Source of the DNA: Sphingomonas hylomeconis | Lineage (GTDB): Bacteria; Pseudomonadota; Alphaproteobacteria; Sphingomonadales; Sphingomonadaceae | NCBI RefSeq assembly: GCF_025370105.1 | Contig: NZ_JANQBK010000004.1 | Span: 372,001-436,000, forward strand | Reading direction: 5' to 3' | DNA length: 64,000 bases | Part shown: one piece after another, positions 16,895 to 26,771 of the stretch | Position numbering within the stretch: position 1 is the first letter of the stretch | Layout of the letters: each line of letters begins with the position of its first letter | The notes under the pieces: generated by a model | Databases searched by the model: none | What the model was told of the DNA's origin: nothing | Seen by the model: the letters and a program-made list of their open reading frames with translations, nothing else | Program-made: the position numbers and the translations under genes

Positions 16895-17583
16895 ATCGCT
16901 TGCGCACCTGGGTCTTCATGGCCGCCTTCTTCGGCGGATCGGTTCCGATCGTATTGATGGCGCCGGTGATGGCCATGTTCGGCACCGGCCCGCTGCGCCG
17001 CTGGGTGGTGTTCTGGACGCGCTATCACCGCTTCTGCGCGCGCTGGTTCATGGGCGTGCGCGTGGTGGTCAGCGGTACCATCCCGACCACGCCGGCGCTG
17101 TATGTCGGCAAACATCAGGCGATGTTCGAGACGTTCGAGATGGTCGCGCTGCTCGATGCCCCGGTGATCGTGCTCAAGAAGGAACTGGCCAATATTCCGG
17201 TCTGGGGATGGGCTGCGGAGCGGTATGGGATGATCGTCGTCGATCGCGACGGATCGGCGGCAGCGTTGCGCACGATGATGCGCGCTGGTCAGGCGGCGGC
17301 GGCGACGGGGCGTTCGGTAGTGATCTTTCCCGAAGGGACACGCGTCAAGCCGGGCGAGCAGCCGGAACTCAAGCCTGGATTCGTCGGGCTGTATCGCGCG
17401 CTGAAGCTGCCATTGGTGCCGGTGGCGATCGATAGCGGCGTGGTGTGGCCCAAGCATGGGCTGAAGAGCCCAGGGGTGATCCGCTTCGCGTTCCAAGAAG
17501 TTATTCCGCCGGGCGTTGGGCGGGAGGAGATCGTCGCGCGGGTACATGCCGCGATCAACGTACTGGATGTAGCCGCCACCTAG
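16891..17583 (+). CDS. 1-acyl-sn-glycerol-3-phosphate acyltransferase (PlsC-like)
   Basis: 230-residue membrane-bound acyltransferase making phosphatidic acid from lysophosphatidic acid. A TM helix is at about 8-30. The catalytic block is KHQAMFET, an HX4E variant of the usual HX4D, and the glycerophosphate-binding block is FPEGTRVKPGEQ; PLVPVAID is a third motif. The Glu-for-Asp form is common in alphaproteobacterial homologues as far as I recall. The ATG at 16891 overlaps the previous stop. It ends 7 nt from the convergent tyrC. Confidence 0.88.
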   Translation: MNRLRTWVFMAAFFGGSVPIVLMAPVMAMFGTGPLRRWVVFWTRYHRFCARWFMGVRVVVSGTIPTTPALYVGKHQAMFETFEMVALLDAPVIVLKKELANIPVWGWAAERYGMIVVDRDGSAAALRTMMRAGQAAAATGRSVVIFPEGTRVKPGEQPELKPGFVGLYRALKLPLVPVAIDSGVVWPKHGLKSPGVIRFAFQEVIPPGVGREEIVARVHAAINVLDVAAT

Positions 17584-17590
17584 CGGCAGC

Positions 17591-18499
17591 CTATTCGTGG
17601 CTGCGCCCGAAATCGGGCGCCGGATCGTCCTGCCCCTGTTCGATGATCCCGCGGCGGATCGCCCGGGTGCGCGTGAAATGTTCGAATAGTTCCTCGCCCT
17701 TGCCGAGCCGGATCGCGCGTTGCAGTGCAGTGAGATCCTCGGAAAAGCGCTGCAGCATATCGAGCACTGCATCCTTGTTGGTCAGGAACACGTCGCGCCA
17801 CATCGTCGGGTCGGAGGCGGCGATGCGGGTAAAGTCGCGAAACCCGCCGGCGGAATATTTGATCACTTCGGATTGTGTCACTTCCTCGAGATCCGAGGCG
17901 GTGCCGACGATCGTATAGGCGATGAGATGCGGCAGGTGGCTGGTGACGGCGAGCACCCGATCGTGATGCTCGGGCTCCATCATCTCGATATCCGCGCCCA
18001 AACGCCGCCAGAATTCGGCGACGCGCTCGACCGCGACCGGATCGGCACCCTCGCCCGGCGTGACGATGCACCAACGCTTGTGGAACAACGAGGCGAAGCC
18101 CGCTTCGGGGCCGCTGCGCTCGGTGCCGGCGACAGGGTGTGCCGGAATGATCGTTGCGTTCGGCAGCGCTTCGGTGAGCACGCGCAGCACTTCTGCCTTG
18201 GACGAGCCGACATCGCTGACGATCGCATCGGCCGGCAGATCAGCAGCGAATTCCGCCGCCGCTGACGCCATCGCGCCAACCGGCACGCACAGGATGACGA
18301 GATCGGCATCGATCACCGCCGCACCGGCCGAGTCCGCGACGTCATCGCAGAGCTGCAGGCGATCGGCGGTGGCGCGCACCTCCGGGTCGGCATCGTAGCC
18401 GGTGAGGCGCACGGTCGGCATGTGCACGCGGACGGCGCGGGTGATCGACGAGCCGATCAGCCCGAGCCCGATGATCGTCACGCGCGCGAACGGGAGCAT
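17591..18499 (-). CDS. tyrC: Prephenate/arogenate dehydrogenase
   Basis: 302-residue monofunctional TyrA-type dehydrogenase for tyrosine synthesis, oxidatively decarboxylating prephenate or arogenate. The NAD(P) loop IIGLGLIGSS is at about 9-18, VSDVGSSKAEV and the catalytic-region HPVAGTERSGPE follow, then the TSHLPHLIAY helix of the dehydrogenase domain. It is not fused to chorismate mutase. The ATG at 18499 overlaps the hisC stop by one base (TGATG), indicating coupling. Cofactor and substrate preference cannot be read from the sequence. Confidence 0.92.
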   Translation of the reverse strand: MLPFARVTIIGLGLIGSSITRAVRVHMPTVRLTGYDADPEVRATADRLQLCDDVADSAGAAVIDADLVILCVPVGAMASAAAEFAADLPADAIVSDVGSSKAEVLRVLTEALPNATIIPAHPVAGTERSGPEAGFASLFHKRWCIVTPGEGADPVAVERVAEFWRRLGADIEMMEPEHHDRVLAVTSHLPHLIAYTIVGTASDLEEVTQSEVIKYSAGGFRDFTRIAASDPTMWRDVFLTNKDAVLDMLQRFSEDLTALQRAIRLGKGEELFEHFTRTRAIRRGIIEQGQDDPAPDFGRSHE

Positions 18500-19599
18500 C
18501 AGCCGGCGGCTTCGATCAAAGCGCGTAGTGCTGCCGCCACGCCCCTGGTCTCGTCCTCGGTGCCGATGGTGATGCGCAGCGCCTGAGGCAGGCCCTGACC
18601 GGGCAGCCAGCGGACGATATAGCCCGCGTCCATCAATCCCTTATAGGCGGCCTCGGCGGTGAGCTTGCCCTCAAACACCACGAGCACGAAGTTTGCCTGG
18701 CTGGGCACGGCGCGGAGACCCGCATTGCCAAGCTTGCCGATCTCGTCCGAGAACCAGCGCCTCCACTCGGCGTTGTGCGCGCGGGTGTGATCGACGAATT
18801 CGGTATCGCCGACCGCTGCTACCGCGGCAGCCGTGCCGGCGATGGTGATGCTGAACGGCAGGCGGATGCGGTGCATCGCCTCAATTATCTCGCGCGACGC
18901 ATAGCCCCAACCGATGCGTTCGGCAGCGAGACCGTACATTTTCGAGAAGGTCCGCGTGACGAGCACGTTGGCGGCCGTTTCCGCCAGCGCCATGCCGCCA
19001 TCCTCGGCATCGCCATCGATATATTCGGCATAGGCATGATCGAGCACGAGCAGGATATCGGGCCGCAACCCCGCGTGCAGGCGCGCGATCTCGGCCTTCG
19101 ACGTATAGGTGCCGGTGGGATTGTTGGGATTGGCGACATAGACCATCACGGTCTTGTCAGTGACCGCCGCGAGGATCGCGTCGACATCCGTCGCATAATC
19201 CTTGTCCGGCGCGATGACCGGCACCGCACCGACCCGGCGCGTGGCGATCTCGTACACTGCAAAGCCGTAGCGGACATGGATAATCTCGTCGCCCAGGCCG
19301 GCAAAGGCGCCGGCGGCGAGATGCAGGATCTCGTCCGAGCCATTGCCGTAGATGATGCGCGCGGGATCGAGGCCGTGGCGGGCGGCAAGCGCCTCGCGCA
19401 GCTCGGTCGCGCTGGCATCGGGATAGCGCTCGAGCGTGTGCGCCGCCCCGGCAAAGGCGGCGCGCGCCGCCGGGCTGGTGCCCAGGGGGTTTTCGTTCGA
19501 CGACAATTTGGCGACCTTGCGCCCGTCATCGGTGGTCGAGCGGCCGGGGATATAGGGCGCGATGGCCATGATCCAGGGTTTTGGCTGAGGTGCGGTCAT
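18499..19599 (-). CDS. hisC: Histidinol-phosphate aminotransferase family protein
   Basis: 366-residue class I/II PLP aminotransferase. Visible are [32 protein letters not shown] and the PLP-lysine region [21 protein letters not shown]. The start is the ATG at 19599 ([11 protein letters not shown]); the frame is open further up but without homology-like sequence. Its position upstream of tyrC suggests it may serve aromatic amino acid transamination as well as, or instead of, histidine synthesis. It is divergent from metX over 66 nt. Confidence 0.9.
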   Translation of the reverse strand: MTAPQPKPWIMAIAPYIPGRSTTDDGRKVAKLSSNENPLGTSPAARAAFAGAAHTLERYPDASATELREALAARHGLDPARIIYGNGSDEILHLAAGAFAGLGDEIIHVRYGFAVYEIATRRVGAVPVIAPDKDYATDVDAILAAVTDKTVMVYVANPNNPTGTYTSKAEIARLHAGLRPDILLVLDHAYAEYIDGDAEDGGMALAETAANVLVTRTFSKMYGLAAERIGWGYASREIIEAMHRIRLPFSITIAGTAAAVAAVGDTEFVDHTRAHNAEWRRWFSDEIGKLGNAGLRAVPSQANFVLVVFEGKLTAEAAYKGLMDAGYIVRWLPGQGLPQALRITIGTEDETRGVAAALRALIEAAG

Positions 19600-19665
19600 G
19601 GTCCGGCGGCATAGCGGGCGGGGGGAAATTGACAAGCAGGCGCCGCTGACCCTAGCGCTTCGCGC

Positions 19666-20799
19666 GTGACCGACACCGATCTCCATACCGACGGGCGCTT
19701 TGGGCTGGACCGCCGCATCACGCTGCCCGGGCCGCTGCGGCTCGACGGCGGCGCGCTGCTGTCACCGCTGGACATCGCCTACGAGACCTATGGCACGCTG
19801 GACGCCGACGGCGGCAACGCGATCCTGATCTGCCACGCGCTGACCGGCGACCAGCATGTCGCCAGCAACCATCCGCGCACCGGCAAGCCGGGCTGGTGGG
19901 CGCGGATGGTGGGGCCGGGCAAGCCGATCGATCCGGCGCGGCATTTCATCGTCTGCGCCAACGTGCTGGGCAGCTGCATGGGATCGTCCGGGCCGGCGAG
20001 CATCAATCCGGCGATCGGGCAGCCCTGGGGCATGGCGTTTCCGGTGATCACGATCCGCGACATGGTGCGCGCGCAGGCGATGCTGCTCGACCATCTGGGG
20101 GTCGGCGCGCTGCTTGCGGTGGTCGGCGGATCGATGGGCGGGATGCAGGCGCTGAGCTGGCCGGCGACCTTCCCCGAGCGCGTCAAGGCGTGCGTCGTGA
20201 TCGCCTCGACCGCGCGGCACACCGCGCAGAACATCGCCTTCCACGAGGTTGGGCGGCAGGCCGTGATGGCCGACCCCAAGTGGCGGAACGGAGACTATTA
20301 CCAGGATCAGGATCCGCCCGCTGCCGGCCTCGCGGTAGCGCGGATGGCGGCGCACATCACCTATCTGTCGGAAGCCGGGCTGACCGAGAAATTCGGGCGG
20401 AAACTGCAGGCGCGCGAGACCAAGACGTTCGGGTTCGACGCCGATTTCCAGATCGAGAGCTATCTGCGGCACCAGGGGATCGCATTCGTCGATCGCTTCG
20501 ATGCGAACTCGTACCTCTATATCACCCGCGCGATGGATTATTTCGATCTCGCCGAGGAACATGGCGGGCATCTCGCCAATGCGTTCAAGGCCAGCAAGGC
20601 ACGCTTCTGTCTGGTGAGCTTCGATACCGACTGGCTGTACCCGACGTCTGAGTCGCGCGCGATCGTCCATGCGCTGAACGCCGCGGGCGCGCCGGTGAGC
20701 TTCGTCGAACTGTCGAGCCCGTTCGGGCATGACGCATTCCTGCTCGAGTCGCCGGAATTGAACCGCGTGGTCGACGGGTTTTTGAGGGCGGGCCTGTGA
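19666..20799 (+). CDS. metX: Homoserine O-acetyltransferase (MetX)
   Basis: 377-residue alpha/beta hydrolase that acylates homoserine for methionine synthesis. The nucleophile elbow is [12 protein letters not shown] (Ser in GSMGG), the CHALTGDQH block forms the oxyanion region, and Asp and His of the triad lie in [13 protein letters not shown] and [10 protein letters not shown]. The start is GTG at 19666. No SAM-II riboswitch-like sequence was recognised in the 66-nt upstream spacer. Its stop overlaps a GNAT gene, with metW next, so the usual metX-metW pair is interrupted. Confidence 0.94.
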   Translation: MTDTDLHTDGRFGLDRRITLPGPLRLDGGALLSPLDIAYETYGTLDADGGNAILICHALTGDQHVASNHPRTGKPGWWARMVGPGKPIDPARHFIVCANVLGSCMGSSGPASINPAIGQPWGMAFPVITIRDMVRAQAMLLDHLGVGALLAVVGGSMGGMQALSWPATFPERVKACVVIASTARHTAQNIAFHEVGRQAVMADPKWRNGDYYQDQDPPAAGLAVARMAAHITYLSEAGLTEKFGRKLQARETKTFGFDADFQIESYLRHQGIAFVDRFDANSYLYITRAMDYFDLAEEHGGHLANAFKASKARFCLVSFDTDWLYPTSESRAIVHALNAAGAPVSFVELSSPFGHDAFLLESPELNRVVDGFLRAGL

Positions 20800-21233
20800 A
20801 CGAGATCGAGCTTTCCGACGATAGGGCGCGGCTCGATATCGCGCGCATCCATGCATGGCTCGCATCGAGCTACTGGTCGCCGGGGATCGAGCGGTCACTG
20901 GTCGAGCGCGCGATGGCCGGGTCGCATTGCCTGGGCGCCTATCGCGGCGGCCATCAGATCGGCTTCGCCCGCGCGATCACCGATCATGCGACGTTTGCGT
21001 GGATCGCCGATGTATGGATCGACGAGGCCGCGCGCGGCGCGGGGCTGGGGCGCCGGATGGTCAGTTGGTTTGTCGATCATCCTGCGTTCGCCGGTATCAG
21101 GCGGATCGCCTTGGTGACGCTCGACGCGCACGGCGTGTACGAAGGCATCGGCTTCCACGCCCCGATCCGGCCTGAGCGGTACATGGAGCGGCTCGGCCCC
21201 GGCGTCGCCGACCTGCTGCGCGCCGCGCCATGA
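20796..21233 (+). CDS. GNAT family N-acetyltransferase between metX and metW
   Basis: 145-residue acetyltransferase with the acetyl-CoA loop [13 protein letters not shown] (R-x-x-G-x-G/A pattern) and the usual preceding strand [10 protein letters not shown]. The C terminus YEGIGFHAP matches the GNAT strand 6-7 region. The GTG at 20796 overlaps metX and its stop overlaps metW (ATGA), so all three are coupled. The acceptor substrate is unknown; the placement suggests a role near methionine metabolism, which is inference. Confidence 0.85.
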   Translation: MNEIELSDDRARLDIARIHAWLASSYWSPGIERSLVERAMAGSHCLGAYRGGHQIGFARAITDHATFAWIADVWIDEAARGAGLGRRMVSWFVDHPAFAGIRRIALVTLDAHGVYEGIGFHAPIRPERYMERLGPGVADLLRAAP

Positions 21234-21817
21234 GCCTGCGCCCCGACCTTGCAATCATCGCCGATCATGTCGCGCACGGCGCCCGCGTGCTCGATGTCGG
21301 CTGCGGCGATGGCGCGCTGATGGCGGCGCTGCGCGATACGCGCGGCGTGGATGCGCGCGGGCTGGAGATCGATGGCGGCAATGTCGCCGCGGCGGTGTCG
21401 CGCGGCCTGTCGGTGATCCAGGGCGATGCCGATGTCGATCTGGCGGATTATCCCGACGCCAGCTTCGATTATGCGATCCTCAGCCAGACGCTGCAGACCG
21501 CGCGGCGCCCCGACGTGGTGCTCGACCATCTGCTGCGCATCGGGCGGCAGGCGTTCGTTTCCTTTCCCAACTTCGCGCATTGGCGCGTGCGCGCCTCGCT
21601 GTTGTGGGGCGGCCGCATGCCGGTGACGCCGCTGTTGCCCGAGCGCTGGTATGACACGCCCAACATCCACCATCTGACGATCGACGATTTTCGCAGCTTC
21701 GTGGCCGATCGCGGAATCGTGGTGGAGGGGGCGTGGTTTCTCTCGCGCGGCGTGGAGACGAGCTCGGCGGCGGCCAATTTTCGGGCCGAACATGCCGTCT
21801 TCCTGTTGAAACACTGA
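21230..21817 (+). CDS. metW: Methionine biosynthesis protein MetW
   Basis: 195-residue protein with a degenerate class I methyltransferase fold. The motif VLDVGCGDGALMAAL (about 20-34) is followed by the MetW-specific LSQTLQTARRPDVVL, FPNFAHWRVR and WYDTPNIHHLTIDDF segments. In organisms with this pair MetW partners MetX and is required for full homoserine acetyltransferase activity. The ATG overlaps the GNAT stop. It ends 65 nt before the receiver gene. Confidence 0.92.
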   Translation: MSLRPDLAIIADHVAHGARVLDVGCGDGALMAALRDTRGVDARGLEIDGGNVAAAVSRGLSVIQGDADVDLADYPDASFDYAILSQTLQTARRPDVVLDHLLRIGRQAFVSFPNFAHWRVRASLLWGGRMPVTPLLPERWYDTPNIHHLTIDDFRSFVADRGIVVEGAWFLSRGVETSSAAANFRAEHAVFLLKH

Positions 21818-21882
21818 TCGAAAGCAGCGGAACGGATCAGTCGGCCGATGGTTTGCACGCCATCAACACTATCGGAACCACC

Positions 21883-22287
21883 ATGCCCGCCACTGCCCTG
21901 ATCGTCGAAGACGAAATCTTCGTAGCGCTCGATCTGGAACGGATCCTGACGGATGCGGGCTACAAGGTGAAGGCGATCGCCGCCGACCGCACGACGGCAA
22001 TCGAGGAAGCGGCCGAATGCAGCTTCGCGCTGGTCGACATCAATCTGCGCGATGGACCGACCGGCCCCGCGCTGGCGGACACGCTGGCGCGCGATTACGG
22101 GATGAAGGTGGTGTTCGTCACCGCCAACCCAGGACAGATCGGCAACGGTAGCGCGGCGCTTGGCTATGTCCGCAAGCCGTTCAGTGAGGCGGCGATCCTG
22201 GCGGCGGCGGCGCTGGCCTGCGCAGGGACGCCGGCGGCGAATGACGATCTCGTGCTGATGCGGCCCGCGAAAGCGCTGGAAGCCTAA
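21883..22287 (+). CDS. Stand-alone receiver-domain response regulator
   Basis: 134-residue single receiver domain with no output domain. The acidic pair is EDE (9-11) in ALIVEDEIFVALDLE, the phosphoacceptor Asp is in ALVDINLRDGPTG (about 51-54), and VFVTANPG and GYVRKPF supply the Thr and Lys. The ATG at 21883 is preferred; the frame is open upstream without receiver-like sequence. It converges with an HWE kinase gene across a repeat element and is probably that kinase's target. Confidence 0.88.
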   Translation: MPATALIVEDEIFVALDLERILTDAGYKVKAIAADRTTAIEEAAECSFALVDINLRDGPTGPALADTLARDYGMKVVFVTANPGQIGNGSAALGYVRKPFSEAAILAAAALACAGTPAANDDLVLMRPAKALEA

Positions 22288-22305
22288 GCCCTCCGGCCAT
22301 ACTAT

Positions 22306-22447
22306 CCGTCATCCTGAACTTGATTCAGGATCCATCGGGCGGCGCGGACGAAGCGACCTTTCTATGCCGGACCTGCCCCAAGGCGGTTTCACCCCACACG
22401 ATCGAATGTGCGGCGCGATGGATGCTGAATCCAGTTCAGCATGACGG
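22306..22447. repeat. Paired-hairpin repeat, copy 1
   Basis: Two inverted units face each other. Unit A (22306-22336) has stem ATCCTGAA/TTCAGGAT and unit B (22417-22447) has stem ATGCTGAA/TTCAGCAT. Flanks CCGTCA and CCATC are shared. The C-G to G-C swap between units preserves pairing. It fills the gap between the convergent receiver and kinase genes. Confidence 0.8.
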
Positions 22448-22462
22448 TTTGGGTATAGGCCT

Positions 22463-24034
22463 TCAGCCCCGGCTGAGCGCCTTGGTGGGAATCCGCATTG
22501 TGACCACGAGGCCGCTCGGCCGCCAGTCGCGCGTCACCGTGCCGCCCAGCTGGCGCACGGCGCTCAGCTCGATCAGTTGCGAGCCGAAGCCGGTCTCGGC
22601 CGGCGGCGTATCGATCGCCGGGCCGCCGCTTTCCTGCCAACCGAGTATCGTGGCGTCGCCGTCGATCGCGCTCGACACATGGATCCGGCCGGCATCGCTG
22701 GATAGCGCGCCATATTTGGTCGCGTTGGTGGCGAGCTCGTGGAACAGCAGCGCCAGCGGCGTGGCCGAGCGGTCGTCGATCGCGACATCGTCGCCGGTGA
22801 CGACGATCCGGGCGCCTTCGGCAGACTGATAGGGGCGGAACAGTTCGTCGAGCAGGCCGTGCAGGCTGTTCTGCTCGGCGGCGGGACGCGATCGCGCACT
22901 GTGCGGCCGCACGAAATCATGCGCCCGGCCGAGCGCGGTGACGCGCTCGCGCAGATCATCGGCAATGCCGCGAAAGTCCGGATTGGCGCGTGCCGAAAAG
23001 CCGATCAGCCCGGAAATGACGGCGAAGATGTTCTTGATGCGGTGGCTGAGTTCCTGCGAGATGATCTCGCGCTCCTCGCTCGCTTCCTTGGCCTGGTGGA
23101 TATCCGTGCAGGTGCCGAACCAGCGCACGATCTCGCCAGCATCGTTGCGCAGTGGCAGCGCGCGGCCGAGCGTCCAGCGATAGCCGCCGTCGTGATGGCG
23201 CAGGCGATATTCGATCTGATAGGGCTCCCCGGTCGCCAGGCTATGCTGCCACAGCGCGCTGGCGCGCGCCTGATCGTCGGGGTGGAACATGCCGTTCCAT
23301 TCCGCGCCGTCGGTCGAGCCTTCGGGCATGCCGGTAAATTCGTACCAGCGCGCGTTGTAATAATCGTGATAGCCGTCCGGCAGCGTCGACCACACCATCT
23401 GCGGCATGGAATCGGCGAGCACGCGGAAGCGGTTGTGGCTCTCGGTCAGCGCGCGGTGATTGGCGTTGTTCGAATCGCGCCACGACGCGGCGTCGCGGCT
23501 GTCGCGCAGCCGGGCCATGACCTGTTCGGCGAGCGTCGTCAGGCCCTGGCGCTGCAACGCGGTGAGCGCCGCACGCGGTTCGGTATCGATGATGCAGAGC
23601 GAGCCCATCGGCGTGCCATCGTCGGCGATCAACGGCGCGCCGGCATAGAAACGGATGTTGGGATCACCGGTGACCAAGGGATTGTCGGCGAAGCGCGGAT
23701 CGCGCGTCGCATCGGGCATGACCATGATGTCGTCTTGCCGCATCGCGAAGGCGCAGAAGCTGGTTTCGCGCGGCGTTTCGGTCGCATCCAGACCGGTACG
23801 CGCGAGGAAGGTCTGACGCCGTTCCTCGACCAGGCTGACCAGCGCGATCGGCGCGTCGCACAATGCGGCCGCGAAATCGGTGATCGATTTGAGGTTCGCG
23901 GCATCGCGCAGCGATTCGATATCGTGGCTGGCGATGGCGCGCGCGCGCGCCGCCTCGTCGATCTGCCAGCCACCGGCGGCGGGCAGATCGAGCGCGGTTA
24001 CATCGGTGGTATCAGGCGTGTGGTCGAGCCTCAA
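22463..24034 (-). CDS. GAF-PAS HWE-family sensor histidine kinase
   Basis: 523-residue soluble kinase. A GAF domain spans about 30-170 ([32 protein letters not shown]), and a PAS with PAC about 200-325 ([31 protein letters not shown]). The HWE dimerisation domain has phospho-His in [20 protein letters not shown] (about 335-354), and the ATPase has [13 protein letters not shown] plus the WxE signature in [10 protein letters not shown]. There is no membrane segment, so it senses a cytoplasmic cue. The start is TTG at 24034, overlapping the ssb stop (TTGA). Confidence 0.9.
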   Translation of the reverse strand: MRLDHTPDTTDVTALDLPAAGGWQIDEAARARAIASHDIESLRDAANLKSITDFAAALCDAPIALVSLVEERRQTFLARTGLDATETPRETSFCAFAMRQDDIMVMPDATRDPRFADNPLVTGDPNIRFYAGAPLIADDGTPMGSLCIIDTEPRAALTALQRQGLTTLAEQVMARLRDSRDAASWRDSNNANHRALTESHNRFRVLADSMPQMVWSTLPDGYHDYYNARWYEFTGMPEGSTDGAEWNGMFHPDDQARASALWQHSLATGEPYQIEYRLRHHDGGYRWTLGRALPLRNDAGEIVRWFGTCTDIHQAKEASEEREIISQELSHRIKNIFAVISGLIGFSARANPDFRGIADDLRERVTALGRAHDFVRPHSARSRPAAEQNSLHGLLDELFRPYQSAEGARIVVTGDDVAIDDRSATPLALLFHELATNATKYGALSSDAGRIHVSSAIDGDATILGWQESGGPAIDTPPAETGFGSQLIELSAVRQLGGTVTRDWRPSGLVVTMRIPTKALSRG

Positions 24035-24609
24035 AACGGCACGTCGTCGTCGAGATCGTCAGCAAAGCTGCCTCGTCCGCCGCCCGACGATGCCCCGCCG
24101 CCGCCGGACGCGCCGCCACGACCGCCGCCATAGCCGCCGCCACCCGAACCGCCGCCAAAATCGTTACCGCCGCCGAAATCGTCGCGCGACCCGCCACCCG
24201 AACCGCCGCCGAAGCCGCCACCCGAACCACCGCCGCCGCCGCCGCCGCCCGCACCGGGCGCGCCATCGAGCATCGTCAGCACGGAATTGAAGCCCTGCAG
24301 CACGATCTCGGTGGAATATTTATCCTGGCCCTGTGCGTCCTGCCATTTGCGCGTCTTGAGCGCGCCTTCGATATAGACCTTGCTGCCCTTGCGCAGATAG
24401 CGCTCGGCGACGTTGGCGAGGCCTTCGTTGAAGATCGCCACCGAATGCCATTCGGTCGCTTCCTTGCGCTCGCCGGTATTCTTGTCCTTCCACGAATCCG
24501 ACGTGGCGATCCGGAGATTGACCACCTTGCCGCCATTCTGGAAGCTCTTGCTTTCGGGATCGCGGCCGAGATTGCCGACGATGATCACCTTGTTGACGCT
24601 GCCCGCCAT
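24031..24609 (-). CDS. ssb: Single-stranded DNA-binding protein
   Basis: 192-residue SSB. The OB fold spans about 1-110 ([43 protein letters not shown]). A long Gly-rich disordered linker (about 117-183) leads to the acidic tip DDDVPF that recruits DNA repair and replication partners. The gene follows feoB by 24 nt on the same strand and its stop overlaps the kinase start. No LexA box was noticed in the short spacer. Confidence 0.96.
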   Translation of the reverse strand: MAGSVNKVIIVGNLGRDPESKSFQNGGKVVNLRIATSDSWKDKNTGERKEATEWHSVAIFNEGLANVAERYLRKGSKVYIEGALKTRKWQDAQGQDKYSTEIVLQGFNSVLTMLDGAPGAGGGGGGGGSGGGFGGGSGGGSRDDFGGGNDFGGGSGGGGYGGGRGGASGGGGASSGGGRGSFADDLDDDVPF

Positions 24610-24633
24610 ATTCCGAATTCCTAGCTGCCGGTC

Positions 24634-26490
24634 CTACAGACCGAGTCCCACCGCGGCCCAATAGGTCGCTCCAGCAGCGATGTAAGCGAGGGCGAACAAA
24701 TAGCCAACCATGAAGGCGGGCCATTTCCAGCCATTGGTCTCGCGCCTGGTGACGGCGATCGTCGAGATGCATTGCGGCGCGAACACGAACCACATCAGGA
24801 AGGCGAGCGCGGTCGGCAGGCTCCAGCGGCCGCGCAGATTCTCGGCGAGCTTGCCCGCGCCGGCCTCGTCCTCGGGATTGTCGATCGCATAGACGGTGGC
24901 CATCGCGCCGACCGCCGCCTCGCGCGCGGCCATCGCCGGCAGCAGCGAGAGCGCGATATCGTGGTTGAAGCCGATCGGCGCGACGATCACTTCGATGCCG
25001 CTGGCGATGCGACCGGCGACCGAATATTCGCTCTGCTTCACGCCCGCCGGCGCGACCGGATAGCTCGCCAGTACCCAGAGCAAGGCGACGGTGACGGCGA
25101 TCGTCGTGCCGGCGCGCTTGAGGAAGATCAGCGCGCGGCTCCACAGGCCGAGCGCAACGTCATTCAGGCGCGGCCACTGATATTTGGGCATTTCCATCAT
25201 GAAGCCCGAGCTCGGCCCGGCGGTGACGGTGCGGCGCAGGATCAAGGCGGCGATATAGGCCGAGACGATGCCGAGCACATAGAGCGCGAACATCACCAGC
25301 CCCTGCAGCCCGACGAACGGCAGCACCTGCGTGTTGGGGATCAGCGCCCCGATCACCAGGGTATAGACCGGCAGCCGCGCCGAGCAGGTCATCAGCGGGG
25401 CGATCAGGATCGTGGTCAGCCGGTCCTTCTCGTCATCGATCGTGCGCGTCGCCATGATGCCGGGGACGGCGCAGGCGAAGCTCGAGAGCAGCGGGATGAA
25501 CGCGCGCCCCGACAGGCCGACGCCGGCCATCAGCCGGTCCATCATGAACGCGGCGCGGACCATATAGCCGGTCGCCTCGAGCACCAGGATGAAGGTGAAC
25601 AGGATCAGGATCTGTGGCAGGAAGACGATGACGGCGCCGACCCCGGCGATGAGGCCTTCGGTCAGGAAAGAGCGGACGAAGCCGGCGGGCAGCGCGGCGG
25701 TGACGCCGTTCTCGAGCGCCGCGAACAGGCTCTCGATCCAGCCGATCGGTGCCTGCGACCAGGCGAACACCGCCTGGAACATCAGGAACAGCAGGCCGAG
25801 CAGCAGGATCGGCCCGCTCACCGGGTGGAGCGCGATCGCATCCATCAGATGGGTCCATTTGCGGCCGCTGGTTTCCGCCACCGTCGCCTTGACCGACAGC
25901 GCGCGGGCGCGGCGCTGCAGCGTGACGATATCCTCGTCGACATGGCCGTGATTGGCGCGGACGCGCAGCGCGCCGCTGCCGATGATGCCGGACAGCCGGG
26001 CTTTGAGCTCCTCGAGCCCCTTCTTGCGCACCGCGACGGTCGGCACGACGGGCACGCCCAGCTCGCGCTCGAGCACCGCGGCGTCGAGCGTCAGGCCGTC
26101 GCGCGCAGCAAGATCGATCATGTTGAGCGCCACCACCACCGGCAGGCCGAGCGCGATCAGCTGCAGCGTGAAGCGCAGGTGATTGTCGAGGTTGGAGGCG
26201 TCGACGACGACGACGATCGCATCGGGCAGCCGTTCGCCTTCCTGCCGGCCGAGCATCACGTCGCGCGTGACGCGCTCGTCGGGGCTGCTCGGATCGAGGC
26301 TGTAGGCGCCGGGCAGATCGACCAGTTCGATCGGGCGGCCGTCGTCCAGCGCGAGTCGGCCGGAATGGCGCTCGACCGTGACGCCGGGATAATTGCCGAC
26401 CTTCTGCCGCGCGCCGGTCAGCGCGTTGAACAGCGCGCTCTTGCCGGCATTGGGATTGCCGACCAGCGCGACCAGCGGAAGGATGCTCAT
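24634..26490 (-). CDS. feoB: Ferrous iron transporter FeoB
   Basis: 618-residue inner membrane Fe(II) transporter. The N-terminal G domain (about 1-165) has G1 GNPNAGKS at 11-18, G3 DLPGAY and G4 NMID. The membrane core holds two Gate motifs (FIPLLSSFACAVPGIMATRTI and the later REAAVGAMATVYAI region) and CSARLPVYTLVIGALIP. The length is at the short end, lacking a C-terminal extension. It starts 6 nt after feoA. Iron repression is likely, given an AT-rich symmetric site upstream of feoA. Confidence 0.95.
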   Translation of the reverse strand: MSILPLVALVGNPNAGKSALFNALTGARQKVGNYPGVTVERHSGRLALDDGRPIELVDLPGAYSLDPSSPDERVTRDVMLGRQEGERLPDAIVVVVDASNLDNHLRFTLQLIALGLPVVVALNMIDLAARDGLTLDAAVLERELGVPVVPTVAVRKKGLEELKARLSGIIGSGALRVRANHGHVDEDIVTLQRRARALSVKATVAETSGRKWTHLMDAIALHPVSGPILLLGLLFLMFQAVFAWSQAPIGWIESLFAALENGVTAALPAGFVRSFLTEGLIAGVGAVIVFLPQILILFTFILVLEATGYMVRAAFMMDRLMAGVGLSGRAFIPLLSSFACAVPGIMATRTIDDEKDRLTTILIAPLMTCSARLPVYTLVIGALIPNTQVLPFVGLQGLVMFALYVLGIVSAYIAALILRRTVTAGPSSGFMMEMPKYQWPRLNDVALGLWSRALIFLKRAGTTIAVTVALLWVLASYPVAPAGVKQSEYSVAGRIASGIEVIVAPIGFNHDIALSLLPAMAAREAAVGAMATVYAIDNPEDEAGAGKLAENLRGRWSLPTALAFLMWFVFAPQCISTIAVTRRETNGWKWPAFMVGYLFALAYIAAGATYWAAVGLGL

Positions 26491-26496
26491 TCGGTG

Positions 26497-26763
26497 TTAG
26501 GCAGGGAGCACGCGCACCGAAGCGGCGACGGCGCGGCGCAGCGCGACGGTCATGCGGCCGATGCGGCAGGCAATCGGGCCTTTGCCGAACGGCGAGCGGT
26601 GCAGCATCTCGATATCGACGCCCTCGTCGAAGCCGAGTTCGCGCAGGCGCCGCGCCTCGGGCACGCTCAGCCGCGTCCAATCGATCTGGGCGACGGTGGC
26701 GTGCGCATGGCGGGGCAGCTTTTCGAGGCTGACGGGAGTCGCAAAGGTGGCGGTCGCGTTCAT
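26497..26763 (-). CDS. feoA: Ferrous iron transport protein A
   Basis: 88-residue SH3-like FeoA domain that modulates FeoB. The typical ending is RRLRELGFDEGVDIEMLHRSPFGKGPIACRIG followed by TVALRR. The ATG at 26763 is preferred over a TTG at 26781, because the sequence between them looks regulatory. It is first gene of feoAB, and ssb follows feoB on the same strand. Confidence 0.92.
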   Translation of the reverse strand: MNATATFATPVSLEKLPRHAHATVAQIDWTRLSVPEARRLRELGFDEGVDIEMLHRSPFGKGPIACRIGRMTVALRRAVAASVRVLPA

Positions 26764-26771
26764 GATGCGAC

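Noticed and set aside
19600-19665. SAM-II riboswitch before metX
   Set aside because: The 66-nt divergent spacer lacks the pseudoknot elements expected and is too short once the hisC promoter is allowed for.
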